The notes beneath the pieces are model-generated. The model had not been told where the DNA came from. It searched no databases and saw nothing but the letters and a program-made list of their open reading frames with translations. Positions 45,275 through 53,142 of a stretch of DNA of 64,000 nt are shown here, one piece after another. The stretch spans positions 30,773-94,772 of the forward strand of contig NZ_LAQL01000018.1 in assembly GCF_001026905.1 (NCBI RefSeq), given 5' to 3'. The translations under genes were made by a program, and so were the position numbers. Position 1 is the first letter of the stretch; every line of letters begins with the position of its first letter. This DNA is from Kiloniella spongiae. Its GTDB lineage: Bacteria; Pseudomonadota; Alphaproteobacteria; Kiloniellales; Kiloniellaceae.

Positions 45275-46269
45275 GACAGGTTATCCACGATGGCGGCAAC
45301 GCCAGTGCGGACGGGGTCAACAGTCGGCAGGCCGAACTCTTCTTCTGTTTTTGCTAGATAGGCTTTGGCTTCCTCGTCGCTCAGCTTTGACGTGTTAATC
45401 GCAATACCAACAAACTTCGCATTTTTGTTGGTCAGCTTTGCCGCAGCCAGATTTGCTTCCATACATTCTTTGATTGATGGCAGGCCAAAGTCGGGCAGGC
45501 CGCGCATGTGTGTGCGTGTCGGTTCGTGGCAAAGCACAAGTGCGTCCGGCTGTGACCCATGGATCAGGCCGAGTGTCACGCCAGCAAAGGACGCGTGGAA
45601 CAAAGAACCCTGACCTTCGATAATATCCCAGTGATCGTCATCATTGGCTGGTGCGTGTGTTTCAACTGAACCGGAGATAAAATCAGCAGCCACTGCATCA
45701 ACGGAAACACCGTCACCTGTGATCAGAATGCCTGTCTGGCCTGTGGCGCGGAAATCAGCCTTAACGCCACGGGCGCGCAGTTCTTTTTCAATGGCGAGTG
45801 TGGAATACATTTTACCGCAAGAACAATCTGTTCCCACGGCTAGCAAGCGCTTGCCTGAACGTTTTGTTCCTGCTGCGACTGGATAGCTGCGCGAAGGGTG
45901 ACGTACGTCATGAATTTCGCGACCTAGGCGTTTTGCGGCTTCTGCGAGTTCAGGAACATCTGCGAGTTTGTTGTGAAGACCTGCAGCCAGATCTAGGCCC
46001 GCTTCCATCGCTTCGATCAAGGCCTTTACCCAAGTTGCATCAATAACACCGCCGCGGTTGGCAACACCGACAACCATGCTTTTAGCACCGTTGGCAATTG
46101 CTTCGGCAGGCGTCATGTCGGTTAGCCCCAGATCAGCGTTACAGCCATCAAGACGAAGTTGTCCGACACAGTTTTCCGGACGCCAGTCTTTAATGCCCTG
46201 GGCGACTTTTGCAGCAAGGGGATCAGCAGCATTGCCGAGAAAGAGAAGATAAGGTGTTTTAATGCTCAT
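45271..46269 (-). CDS. dgcN: D-glutamate N-acetyltransferase DgcN (DUF1611)
   Basis: 332-aa DUF1611 protein. N-terminal Rossmann-like domain (PYLLFLGNAADPLAAKVAQG) and P-loop-type block LLAVGTDCSCGKMYSTLAIEKEL around residues 143-165, then EGQGSLFHASFAGVTLGLIHG. In the described pathway DgcN acetylates D-glutamate and DgcA racemises the product, linking D-amino acids to L-glutamate metabolism. First gene of the minus-strand cluster; ATG 46269 follows GAGGGAG. Confidence 0.88.
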   Translation of the reverse strand: MSIKTPYLLFLGNAADPLAAKVAQGIKDWRPENCVGQLRLDGCNADLGLTDMTPAEAIANGAKSMVVGVANRGGVIDATWVKALIEAMEAGLDLAAGLHNKLADVPELAEAAKRLGREIHDVRHPSRSYPVAAGTKRSGKRLLAVGTDCSCGKMYSTLAIEKELRARGVKADFRATGQTGILITGDGVSVDAVAADFISGSVETHAPANDDDHWDIIEGQGSLFHASFAGVTLGLIHGSQPDALVLCHEPTRTHMRGLPDFGLPSIKECMEANLAAAKLTNKNAKFVGIAINTSKLSDEEAKAYLAKTEEEFGLPTVDPVRTGVAAIVDNLS

Positions 46270-46666
46270 ACTTGTTACTCCCTCAATGCATCATTTTTGA
46301 TGCAAGGTTTTGTTCTTGTGCCCGCGGTTATGACCTTGAGCGGTTGCTGGAAGCTACTCTTTTGCGATTGTTCTGAATATCCCCAAGCATCTGGATCGTA
46401 ATCCCTCATCTGGATCAACAATCCTAACCTTGGACGAGAATTCATTCAAAGACAGAATAGACTTCTTTTTCGAACCTTCAACCAATGTATTACGGCAGAC
46501 GTCGTATTGGATAACGACTGTCATAACAGTTTGTATTACTGGAATCGGTCAATTTTGCGAATATTATGACAAAATTTAACTCGAAATGTTTCCTAAATTT
46601 TAGTACATGTCATTTTAATTTTGGAATATAATTTTAATAATGATTTAAAATGCAGGAAAATATTCG
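46270..46666. promoter_or_regulatory. Divergent promoter region of dgcN and the Lrp gene
   Basis: 397 bp without a gene. It becomes A+T-rich from about 46550 toward the lrp start, as is common for Lrp targets. An imperfect dyad GTCGTATTGGATAACGAC (46501-46518, 6 of 8 arm positions) is a candidate operator. No known RNA recognised. Confidence 0.4.
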
Positions 46667-47131
46667 ATGGACAAGATTGATGCGAAAATTCTTACAGCTA
46701 TACAGAAGGATTGTAGAATACCAATCGCCACCTTGGCGGATAAGATTGGGCTTTCCCCTTCTGCGTGTCATCGTCGGGTAAAAATTCTGGAATCTGGGGG
46801 GCAGATTGCGGGGTATGTCGCGAGGCTCGATCCCAAGGCCTTGGGTTATTCTATAGAGATCTTTATGGAAATAACGCTGACATCCCAAAGTGAAGAGGCT
46901 TTTGATAAATTTGAGACAGCCGTAAAGGCAACACCTGAAATATCGGAATGTTATTTTATGGCAGGGCAGGCGGATTATCTCTTGAGGATTGTCGCCAAGA
47001 ATGTTGCCGACTATGAACGTATACACAGATCGGCCTTGTCCCGGTTACCGGGGGTGGCACATATGCAATCCAACTTTACCTTGCGTACCGTACGTCCATG
47101 GCGAGGATATCCGGTTGGCGAGAACCTGTAA
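46667..47131 (+). CDS. Lrp/AsnC family transcriptional regulator
   Basis: 154-aa regulator: N-terminal HTH (MDKIDAKILTAIQKDCR, LADKIGLSPSACHRRVKILE) and C-terminal RAM ligand-binding domain (GYSIEIFMEITL, AGQADYLLRIVAK, FTLRTVRPWRGYP). AGGA lies about 10 bp before ATG. Divergent from dgcN, so likely the D-amino acid cluster regulator responding to an amino acid; it could also act on preT, which starts 271 bp downstream in the same direction. Confidence 0.92.
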   Translation: MDKIDAKILTAIQKDCRIPIATLADKIGLSPSACHRRVKILESGGQIAGYVARLDPKALGYSIEIFMEITLTSQSEEAFDKFETAVKATPEISECYFMAGQADYLLRIVAKNVADYERIHRSALSRLPGVAHMQSNFTLRTVRPWRGYPVGENL

Positions 47132-47262
47132 TTCTCCGGCATAGTTTTGTGCTCTTACTTTCTTGCGTTATTTGTGGGTGCTTTGAATGTAATAAAATAC
47201 GCCTAAATAGCTGAATATATGACGGTTAATTATAAGTTTTTGATATGTTGTATAATAAAAAA

Positions 47263-47278
47263 TTTATCAAATGATAAA
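47263..47278. promoter_or_regulatory. Perfect 16-bp palindrome TTTATCAAATGATAAA upstream of preT
   Basis: Same length and spacing as a RutR box, agreeing with 10 of 14 defined bases of TTGACCAnnTGGTCAA and fully symmetric. It ends 5 bp before the predicted preT -35. May be bound by one of the two TetR paralogues of this region. Confidence 0.45.
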
Positions 47279-47283
47279 AAAAA

Positions 47284-47313
47284 TTGACTAGCGCGGTTAT
47301 TTCACCTTAGAAT
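47284..47313 (+). promoter_or_regulatory. Predicted sigma-70 promoter of preT
   Basis: -35 TTGACT (47284-47289), 18-bp spacer, -10 TAGAAT (47308-47313), giving a leader of roughly 80 nt before ATG 47403. Confidence 0.5.
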
Positions 47314-47402
47314 TATATCAAACAGGGATAGATACCACCCCAAAAGAGGGCGGATCTAACGTCAAAAGTATAATAATTATATATACGTCAGGGAGATTTT
47401 GG

Positions 47403-48758
47403 ATGAGTACCAACGCCGGTAGTCGGCCCGATATCCAGTCTAGCCGTCTTGAAGATGAAGACTACAGCAAGAACTTTAGCGATATCCATCCGCCACTCAA
47501 TAAACACGAAGCGTTCGTCGAAGCGGACCGCTGTTATTTTTGTTATGATGCACCGTGTACAGTCGCGTGTCCAACATCGATCGATATTCCGATGTTCATT
47601 CGCCAGATTGCAGCAGATAACCCCAAAGGATCTGCCAAGACGATTTTTGAACAGAATATCCTGGGCGGTATGTGCGCCCGGGTTTGTCCTACCGAAACGT
47701 TGTGCGAGCAAGCTTGTGTTCGTGAAGAAGCCGAAGGCAAGCCTGTAAAGATTGGCCTCTTACAACGTTTTGCGACGGATCATCTTCTTGAAGATGGTGA
47801 TAAAGTCTTCACGCGGGCTGCACTTACAGGCAAGCGTGTTGCTGTGGTTGGTGCCGGTCCGGCGGGACTTTCCTGTGCACACCGTTTAGCGATGCATGGA
47901 CATGACGTCGTAGTTTACGATGCCCGTGAAAAGGCTGGAGGCCTGAACGAATACGGTATTGCTGCTTATAAATCTGTTAATGATTTTGCGCAAAAGGAAG
48001 TTGAATTCCTGCTCTCTATTGGCGGGATAACAATTGAGAACGGTAACCGACTTGGCGAAACGATTTCACTGGCTGACCTGAGACAGAATTTTGATGCTGT
48101 TTTCCTGGGTATGGGGCTTGCCGGTATTAATGCACTACGTGCTGAAGGTGAAGATCTTGACGGTGTTGTGGATGCCGTTTCCTATATTGCTGACCTTCGA
48201 CAGGCAAAGGATCTGTCGAAAATTTCCGTTGGCCGAAAAGTTGTTGTTATTGGTGGCGGGATGACTGCCATTGATGCCGCTGTTCAAACCAAACTGCTTG
48301 GCGCTGAAGAAGTGACAATTCTTTATCGTCGCGGCAAGGAGCAGATGAATGCCAGTGAATACGAACAGGAACTGGCGCAGACCAATGGTGTTACGATCCG
48401 TCACTGGATTAAGCCGAATAAATTGATCGGTGAAAATGGCAAGGTTGTGGCTATTGAATGTGAATATACAGAAAGCAAAAATGGTTCGTTGTCTGGCACA
48501 GGGGAAACACTGACCCTGAATGCGGATATGGTGTTCAAGGCAATCGGTCAGAACTTTGTCGCGGCCCCCTTGAACGGATCTGCCGAAGCAATTGAACTGG
48601 ATAGTGGTCGTATTAAGGTGGATGAAAATCGCCGAACAAGCCTGGGTGATGTCTGGGCCGGAGGGGATTGTATTGCAGGTGGTGAAGATCTCACCGTCGC
48701 AGCAGTAGAAGACGGAAAGGTTGCTGCAGAAGCAATCAATGACGTGCTGAGCGCTTAA
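47403..48758 (+). CDS. preT: NAD-dependent dihydropyrimidine dehydrogenase, PreT subunit
   Basis: 451-aa flavoprotein related to the glutamate synthase small subunit, passing electrons from NADH to PreA. N-terminal Fe-S cysteines: CYFCYDAPCTVACPTSIDIP and CARVCPTETLCEQACV. FAD site VAVVGAGPAGLSCAHR near residue 140; NAD site VVVIGGGMTAIDAA near 281. Reduces uracil and thymine in the first step of the reductive pathway with PreA. RBS GGGAG before ATG; preceded by a predicted promoter and palindrome. Confidence 0.94.
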   Translation: MSTNAGSRPDIQSSRLEDEDYSKNFSDIHPPLNKHEAFVEADRCYFCYDAPCTVACPTSIDIPMFIRQIAADNPKGSAKTIFEQNILGGMCARVCPTETLCEQACVREEAEGKPVKIGLLQRFATDHLLEDGDKVFTRAALTGKRVAVVGAGPAGLSCAHRLAMHGHDVVVYDAREKAGGLNEYGIAAYKSVNDFAQKEVEFLLSIGGITIENGNRLGETISLADLRQNFDAVFLGMGLAGINALRAEGEDLDGVVDAVSYIADLRQAKDLSKISVGRKVVVIGGGMTAIDAAVQTKLLGAEEVTILYRRGKEQMNASEYEQELAQTNGVTIRHWIKPNKLIGENGKVVAIECEYTESKNGSLSGTGETLTLNADMVFKAIGQNFVAAPLNGSAEAIELDSGRIKVDENRRTSLGDVWAGGDCIAGGEDLTVAAVEDGKVAAEAINDVLSA

Positions 48759-48787
48759 CATAGTCGCTCGCTACTGCTTATCCCTTT

Positions 48788-48820
48788 GGGAATATTGATG
48801 ATGGATTTTTGGATATTCCC
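48788..48820 (+). other. Intercistronic hairpin between preT and preA
   Basis: Perfect 8-bp arms GGGAATAT/ATATTCCC with a 17-nt loop in the 97-bp gap. No T-run, so a stability or processing element is more likely than a terminator. Confidence 0.4.
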
Positions 48821-48855
48821 GCTCTTACGACACTCCTTATTTAAGGAACAAGATT

Positions 48856-50163
48856 ATGGCTGATATTAGTTGCAATTTCCTGGGTATTAAATCTCCGAAC
48901 CCCTATTGGTTGGCGTCTGCGCCACCGACAGATAAAGAATATAACGTCGTGCGGGCTTTTGAAGCTGGCTGGGGCGGCGTGGTCTGGAAGACTTTGGGGG
49001 AAGGTGACCCGGTCGTGAATGTAAACGGTCCTCGTTATGGGGCTATCCATGGTCCGGATCGCCGTTTGCTGGGCTTGAACAATATCGAGTTGATTACAGA
49101 TCGCTCGTTGGAAACCAATCTTGAAGAAATTACCCGGGTAAAAAAGAACTGGCCCGATCGAGCATTGATCGTCTCTTTGATGGTTCCCTGCGAGGAACAG
49201 AGCTGGATTGACATTCTAAAGCGTGTTGAAGAAACAGGGTGCGATGGCGTTGAGTTGAATTTTGGCTGTCCGCACGGCATGTCAGAGCGCGGCATGGGGG
49301 CCGCTGTCGGTCAGGTGCCTGAATATGTCGAGATGGTGACGCGGTGGTGTAAAACTCATTCTGACCTTCCGGTTATCGTTAAATTAACACCAAATATATC
49401 AGATATACGCCAATCTGCCCGGGCGGCTCATCGCGGTGGTGCTGATGCTGTTTCTCTTATCAATACCATTAACTCTATTGTATCTGTTGACCTTGATGCT
49501 ATGGCACCTAATCCAACTGTTGATGGCAAAGGAACTCACGGTGGTTATTGTGGACCTGCTGTGAAACCCATCGCTTTGAGCATGGTTTCCGAGATTGCGC
49601 GTGATCCTGAAACTCATGGTCTGCCAATCTCGGGTATTGGTGGCGTCACAACTTGGAAAGATGCCGCCGAGTTTATGGCGCTGGGATCTGGTTCTGTTCA
49701 GGTATGTACGGCTGCAATGACCTATGGCTTTAAAATCATCGAAGAATTGAATGCAGGCCTGTCCAATTGGATGGATGAGCAGGGTTATGACAAGCTTGAT
49801 GATTTTGTCGGCCGTGCCGTGCCGAATGTGACGGATTGGCAGTACTTGAACCTGAACTATATTGCCAAAGCTAAAATTGATCAGGATGCTTGTATTAAAT
49901 GTGGTCGTTGTCATATTGCCTGTGAAGATACATCGCACCAGGCGATTACCTCTATGGTTGATGGTGTTCGTAAGTTCGAAGTGATTGATGATGAGTGCGT
50001 TGGGTGTAATCTCTGTGTTAGTGTTTGCCCTGTGGAAGGCTGTATTACCATGGAACAAATGACAGAAGGCAGTGATCCGCGGACAAACAAGCCAATTGAT
50101 CATGATTATGCAAATTGGACCACTCATCCAAATAATCCTTCAGCGGTAAAAGCTGCAGAATAG
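48856..50163 (+). CDS. preA: NAD-dependent dihydropyrimidine dehydrogenase, PreA subunit
   Basis: 435-aa catalytic subunit reducing uracil/thymine to dihydro forms. N-terminal DHODH-like FMN barrel: FLGIKSPNPYWLASAPPTD, NFGCPHGMSERGMG with the catalytic-loop Cys, SGIGGVTTWKDAAEFM. C-terminal two [4Fe-4S] ferredoxin domain: CIKCGRCHIACED and CVGCNLCVSVCP. Works as a complex with PreT. AAGGAAC upstream of ATG. Confidence 0.96.
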   Translation: MADISCNFLGIKSPNPYWLASAPPTDKEYNVVRAFEAGWGGVVWKTLGEGDPVVNVNGPRYGAIHGPDRRLLGLNNIELITDRSLETNLEEITRVKKNWPDRALIVSLMVPCEEQSWIDILKRVEETGCDGVELNFGCPHGMSERGMGAAVGQVPEYVEMVTRWCKTHSDLPVIVKLTPNISDIRQSARAAHRGGADAVSLINTINSIVSVDLDAMAPNPTVDGKGTHGGYCGPAVKPIALSMVSEIARDPETHGLPISGIGGVTTWKDAAEFMALGSGSVQVCTAAMTYGFKIIEELNAGLSNWMDEQGYDKLDDFVGRAVPNVTDWQYLNLNYIAKAKIDQDACIKCGRCHIACEDTSHQAITSMVDGVRKFEVIDDECVGCNLCVSVCPVEGCITMEQMTEGSDPRTNKPIDHDYANWTTHPNNPSAVKAAE

Positions 50164-50253
50164 ATCTGGTAATTTTTATCTGACGCGTTATCTTCTGTGT
50201 GCTTGGCTTTCTCGAGCTTAGAAATAATTATCGAGCCATTAAAGGAAGATAGC

Positions 50254-51192
50254 GTGTCAGTCAGATCTAATTCAGAAGCTTCAACGCTATCCCAAAACTC
50301 AGATAATCGGACTTCAAATAACCGAACAGCGCATGGTGCCATGTTGCTGTTCATTTTTTTTGTCAGCACCTCTTTTCCTGTCGGATCTGCTATAACACAT
50401 GCGCTTGATCCAAGCGCCCTGACATTCCTGCGCTTTGTTATTGCCGTTGGTGCCTTTGGCGTACTGTTGTTTGTGAAAAGACAATGGCAATGGCCGGGGC
50501 CGCTCTTGCTTCTCAAATATTTCTGGCTTGGTTTTCTACTGGTTGTGTTTTTTATCACCATGTTCGAAGGTCTTCGCTGGGGCGGCCCGGTTAATCTTGG
50601 GGCGGTTTTCACGCTTATTCCAATGATGACAGCTGTTATTGCCTTCTTTTTACTGGGGCAAAAAACGTCAATTCGTTTGTGGGTTGGATTGATTATCGCG
50701 GCTCTTGGGGCAATCTGGATTGTTTTTGGTGGCAGTATCGAAAATTTGCTCAATTTTTCTCTTGGCAAAGGCGAGCTTATTTTTCTGATTGGTTGCTTTA
50801 GTTATAGTGCCTATTCACCATTTGTCCGTAAATATCACGGCGGTGAAAACCTGTTAGTACTGACATTCTGGACTCTTATTGCCGGGATGATATTGCTGGG
50901 TATCTATGGCTTTGAGGACATTCGGACAAGTCCTTGGCTTCAACTTGATTGGTCCATTTATGCTGCGATTGTCTATCTGGCGTTATGTAATACGGCCTTA
51001 TCTTTTTATTTGCTGAAGTTTGCAAGTTTTCGACTGCCGGCAGCCAAGGTCATGGCCTATACCTTCCTGACCCCGGCAATTGTTCTTATTATTCAAAGTG
51101 TCGTATCTGGTTCAATGCCCGATGCTAAACTAATCATTGGTGCTATAATCACGGCTTCTGCAATGGTATTTTTGCAGCGCAGTAGTAATTAA
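50254..51192 (+). CDS. EamA/DMT family transporter in the pyrimidine cluster
   Basis: 312-aa ten-helix transporter. GTG 50254 chosen since AAGGA is 7 bp upstream; the frame runs further up to 50197 without a site. The first 28 residues are Ser/Asn-rich and cytosolic, then membrane helices start at MLLFIFFVSTSFPVGSAI. Two EamA halves (LRFVIAVGAFGVLLF, LSFYLLKFASFRLPAAK). 91 bp after preA in the same direction; may export excess pyrimidine products or import bases. Substrate unknown. Confidence 0.82.
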   Translation: MSVRSNSEASTLSQNSDNRTSNNRTAHGAMLLFIFFVSTSFPVGSAITHALDPSALTFLRFVIAVGAFGVLLFVKRQWQWPGPLLLLKYFWLGFLLVVFFITMFEGLRWGGPVNLGAVFTLIPMMTAVIAFFLLGQKTSIRLWVGLIIAALGAIWIVFGGSIENLLNFSLGKGELIFLIGCFSYSAYSPFVRKYHGGENLLVLTFWTLIAGMILLGIYGFEDIRTSPWLQLDWSIYAAIVYLALCNTALSFYLLKFASFRLPAAKVMAYTFLTPAIVLIIQSVVSGSMPDAKLIIGAIITASAMVFLQRSSN

Positions 51193-51264
51193 TCCCCGAA
51201 ATGAGAATGTAGACGATTGATTTGGCAAGTAATACCAGAGCTAATAGTAAAACCCTGAAGGGGT

Positions 51265-51900
51265 TTATCTTGGTTTGATGCCGTCGAAAAAGACAGTGCT
51301 GATTGTATTGCCAGCCTTTTCAAAGTAATCCGGTTGATCAACTTCATCACCCAATATTGCGCGCATCTGGATTTTAAAATCTGCATAGTGCTGTGTCGTC
51401 GCCCAGATCATAAAAATAAGATGATAGGGATCAACTTTGGTAAGTTTCCCGGATTTGACCCAATGATGAATGACGGCGGCTTTTTCATCAACCAAATCCT
51501 TTAGAGATCCTTTAAGGACATGTTCAATCATAGGGGCGCCGTGAAGGATCTCGTTGGCAAAAAGTCGTGATGCCGTCGGGTCATTTTGAGACATCTGTAA
51601 CTTAAGACTTGTATATTTGCCAATCTCCCTGATGGGATCGCCGTCTGGATCAAGCTCTGTTAACGGGGTGAGCCATTCATCCAATGTGCGTTCCAAAACG
51701 GAAATATAGATATCTTCTTTGCGACGGAAATAATAGAGAAGGTTCGGCTTTGACATCTCTGCTTTTTGGGCAATTTGATCAATGGTCGTGCCCCGAAAGC
51801 CGAAGGTGGCAAAGATATCCAACGCAGCTTCCAGGATTTTGGCTTCGTTCTTTGCCTGTATACGGGTACGCTTTTTTGTCTGACCGGCTCTTGGGTTCAT
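51265..51900 (-). CDS. TetR family regulator, RutR-like (copy A)
   Basis: 211-aa repressor: HTH ILEAALDIFATFGFRGTTIDQIAQKAEMSKPNLLYYFRRKED, then a RutR-type ligand domain with the marker stretch LIFMIWATTQHYADFKIQM. In E. coli RutR binds uracil/thymine and controls pyrimidine and purine genes. ATG 51900 taken; GTG at 51906 possible. Lies 48 bp after the second TetR gene and faces the DMT gene, within the pyrimidine cluster. Confidence 0.88.
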   Translation of the reverse strand: MNPRAGQTKKRTRIQAKNEAKILEAALDIFATFGFRGTTIDQIAQKAEMSKPNLLYYFRRKEDIYISVLERTLDEWLTPLTELDPDGDPIREIGKYTSLKLQMSQNDPTASRLFANEILHGAPMIEHVLKGSLKDLVDEKAAVIHHWVKSGKLTKVDPYHLIFMIWATTQHYADFKIQMRAILGDEVDQPDYFEKAGNTISTVFFDGIKPR

Positions 51901-51948
51901 AACCACTTACTTCTTCTTTTAAATGTTAAATCATCGGACAATACTAAT

Positions 51949-52590
51949 TTACCGTGCCCCGATACCCTTGAGGATGATCTCTATAGCATTGTCTTTTGCT
52001 GTTTGGTATTGCTTATCACTCAAAGGTGTTCCCCCGTTCAGGGTTTCGATTTGGTGGTTAAAATCAGCATAGTGCTGTGTTGTTGACCAAATCATATAGA
52101 GCAAATAGTGGGGATCAACCGGGTTGATACGACCTTGATCTATCCAGCGCTGAATGATTGATACGCGTGATTCCGTCCAGTCTTTTAGTGTGGTTTCCAG
52201 ATAGTCCTGAATAACTGGCGCGCGGCGGATAATTTCATTGGCCCATACCTTTGACCCCATAGGGTTTTCCCGGGAAATATCCATCTTCTTTTCGATGTAG
52301 CGGGTCAGGGCTTCGACAGGATCATCACAATCATCAAATGAATCCGCGGCCTGAAGCCAGATGTTGAAAATGTTATCAACAACCTGGCGATAGAGGGCTT
52401 GTTTTGTTGGAAAATAATAGTGCAGATTGGCTTTGGGGATTTTTGCCCGTTCAGCAATCATGCTTGTGGTTGCTCCCCGAAAACCATACTCGGCAAAAAC
52501 ACTTTCTGCGGCCTTGAGAATTATCTTTTCTTTTTCCTGCCGAATACTCGCCTTAGAGTTTGATTTTATTGCTCTTTCCACTTTTGTCAT
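51949..52590 (-). CDS. TetR family regulator, RutR-like (copy B)
   Basis: 213-aa paralogue of copy A, sharing the C-terminal signature LLYMIWSTTQHYADFNHQI. HTH: ILKAAESVFAEYGFRGATTSMIAERAKIPKANLHYYFPTKQA. ATG 52590 (MTKVERAIK) chosen with AGGA 6 bp upstream; a TTG at 52614 would add 8 residues. Preceded by two near-perfect RutR boxes, implying autoregulation. Which copy binds which site cannot be told from sequence. Confidence 0.88.
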   Translation of the reverse strand: MTKVERAIKSNSKASIRQEKEKIILKAAESVFAEYGFRGATTSMIAERAKIPKANLHYYFPTKQALYRQVVDNIFNIWLQAADSFDDCDDPVEALTRYIEKKMDISRENPMGSKVWANEIIRRAPVIQDYLETTLKDWTESRVSIIQRWIDQGRINPVDPHYLLYMIWSTTQHYADFNHQIETLNGGTPLSDKQYQTAKDNAIEIILKGIGAR

Positions 52591-52640
52591 TTTGTTTCCT
52601 GCCGTGTTGCCCAAGCGGGATCCGACATGTGTTTTTAGTG

Positions 52641-52656
52641 TTGACCAAATGGTCAG
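52641..52656. promoter_or_regulatory. RutR-type operator box 1
   Basis: TTGACCAAATGGTCAG matches the RutR consensus TTGACCAnnTGGTCAA at 13 of 14 defined bases. 51 bp upstream of the copy B start; expected near its transcription start. Confidence 0.7.
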
Positions 52657-52673
52657 GATTTAGTAGCGTTAAT

Positions 52674-52689
52674 TTGACCAAATGGTCAG
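52674..52689. promoter_or_regulatory. RutR-type operator box 2
   Basis: Second copy of TTGACCAAATGGTCAG, 33 bp (about three helix turns) from box 1, so two dimers could bind on the same DNA face. On the minus strand it covers a possible -35 (TGACCA, 17 bp before TACTAA). Confidence 0.7.
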
Positions 52690-52715
52690 GATTTTAAGAA
52701 ATATTCTCTTAAATA

Positions 52716-52731
52716 TTGACCATAAAGTAAA
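52716..52731. promoter_or_regulatory. Degenerate third RutR-type site
   Basis: TTGACCATAAAGTAAA has an intact left half-site and 11 of 14 consensus bases overall. Lies on the mmsA side of the array. Confidence 0.35.
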
Positions 52732-53142
52732 TAATTACAAAGGCAGGTTAAACAACTGCCAAAATAAAAACAAGGCCGGGGACATAAGACACCGGTAGTA
52801 CAGGGAGTATAGGTACATGCATAAAATAGGTGGCAACGACTGAGATAAAAGACTTCATGGTGAAGATGCTTTTCACGAAGTTATCTTTAAATTCAAGTGT
52901 CAGAGAAATCGCAACAATAATTTTAAAACGATTTATGTCTGTCGCTTAAGCTGCTTCCCTTTTTATGACGCGATAACAGGTTCTCGTTATTTGCGTAAAA
53001 CATTATCTTTTCCTTCACCCCCGTTGTCCTGCGGCCTCTTGTCATAGGTTGTTTTCTGGCGTGTGCATTAGATGCGCGTAGAGAATAACAGGTTCAAATT
53101 TATAGGCGTAACAAACGCTTAAGTGACTTTATGGGTGGTGAA
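52732..53142. other. Non-coding region upstream of the semialdehyde dehydrogenase gene
   Basis: About 410 bp without a convincing gene. Contains a bulged dyad GGCAGGTT/AACTGCC (52742-52760). The mmsA-type promoter must lie here but no clear -35/-10 pair stands out. No known RNA recognised. Confidence 0.4.

Noticed and set aside
48135..48761. 208-codon minus-strand frame
   Set aside because: Antisense shadow of preT.
49399..50127. 242-codon minus-strand frame
   Set aside because: Antisense shadow of preA, whose Fe-S motifs are intact on the other strand.
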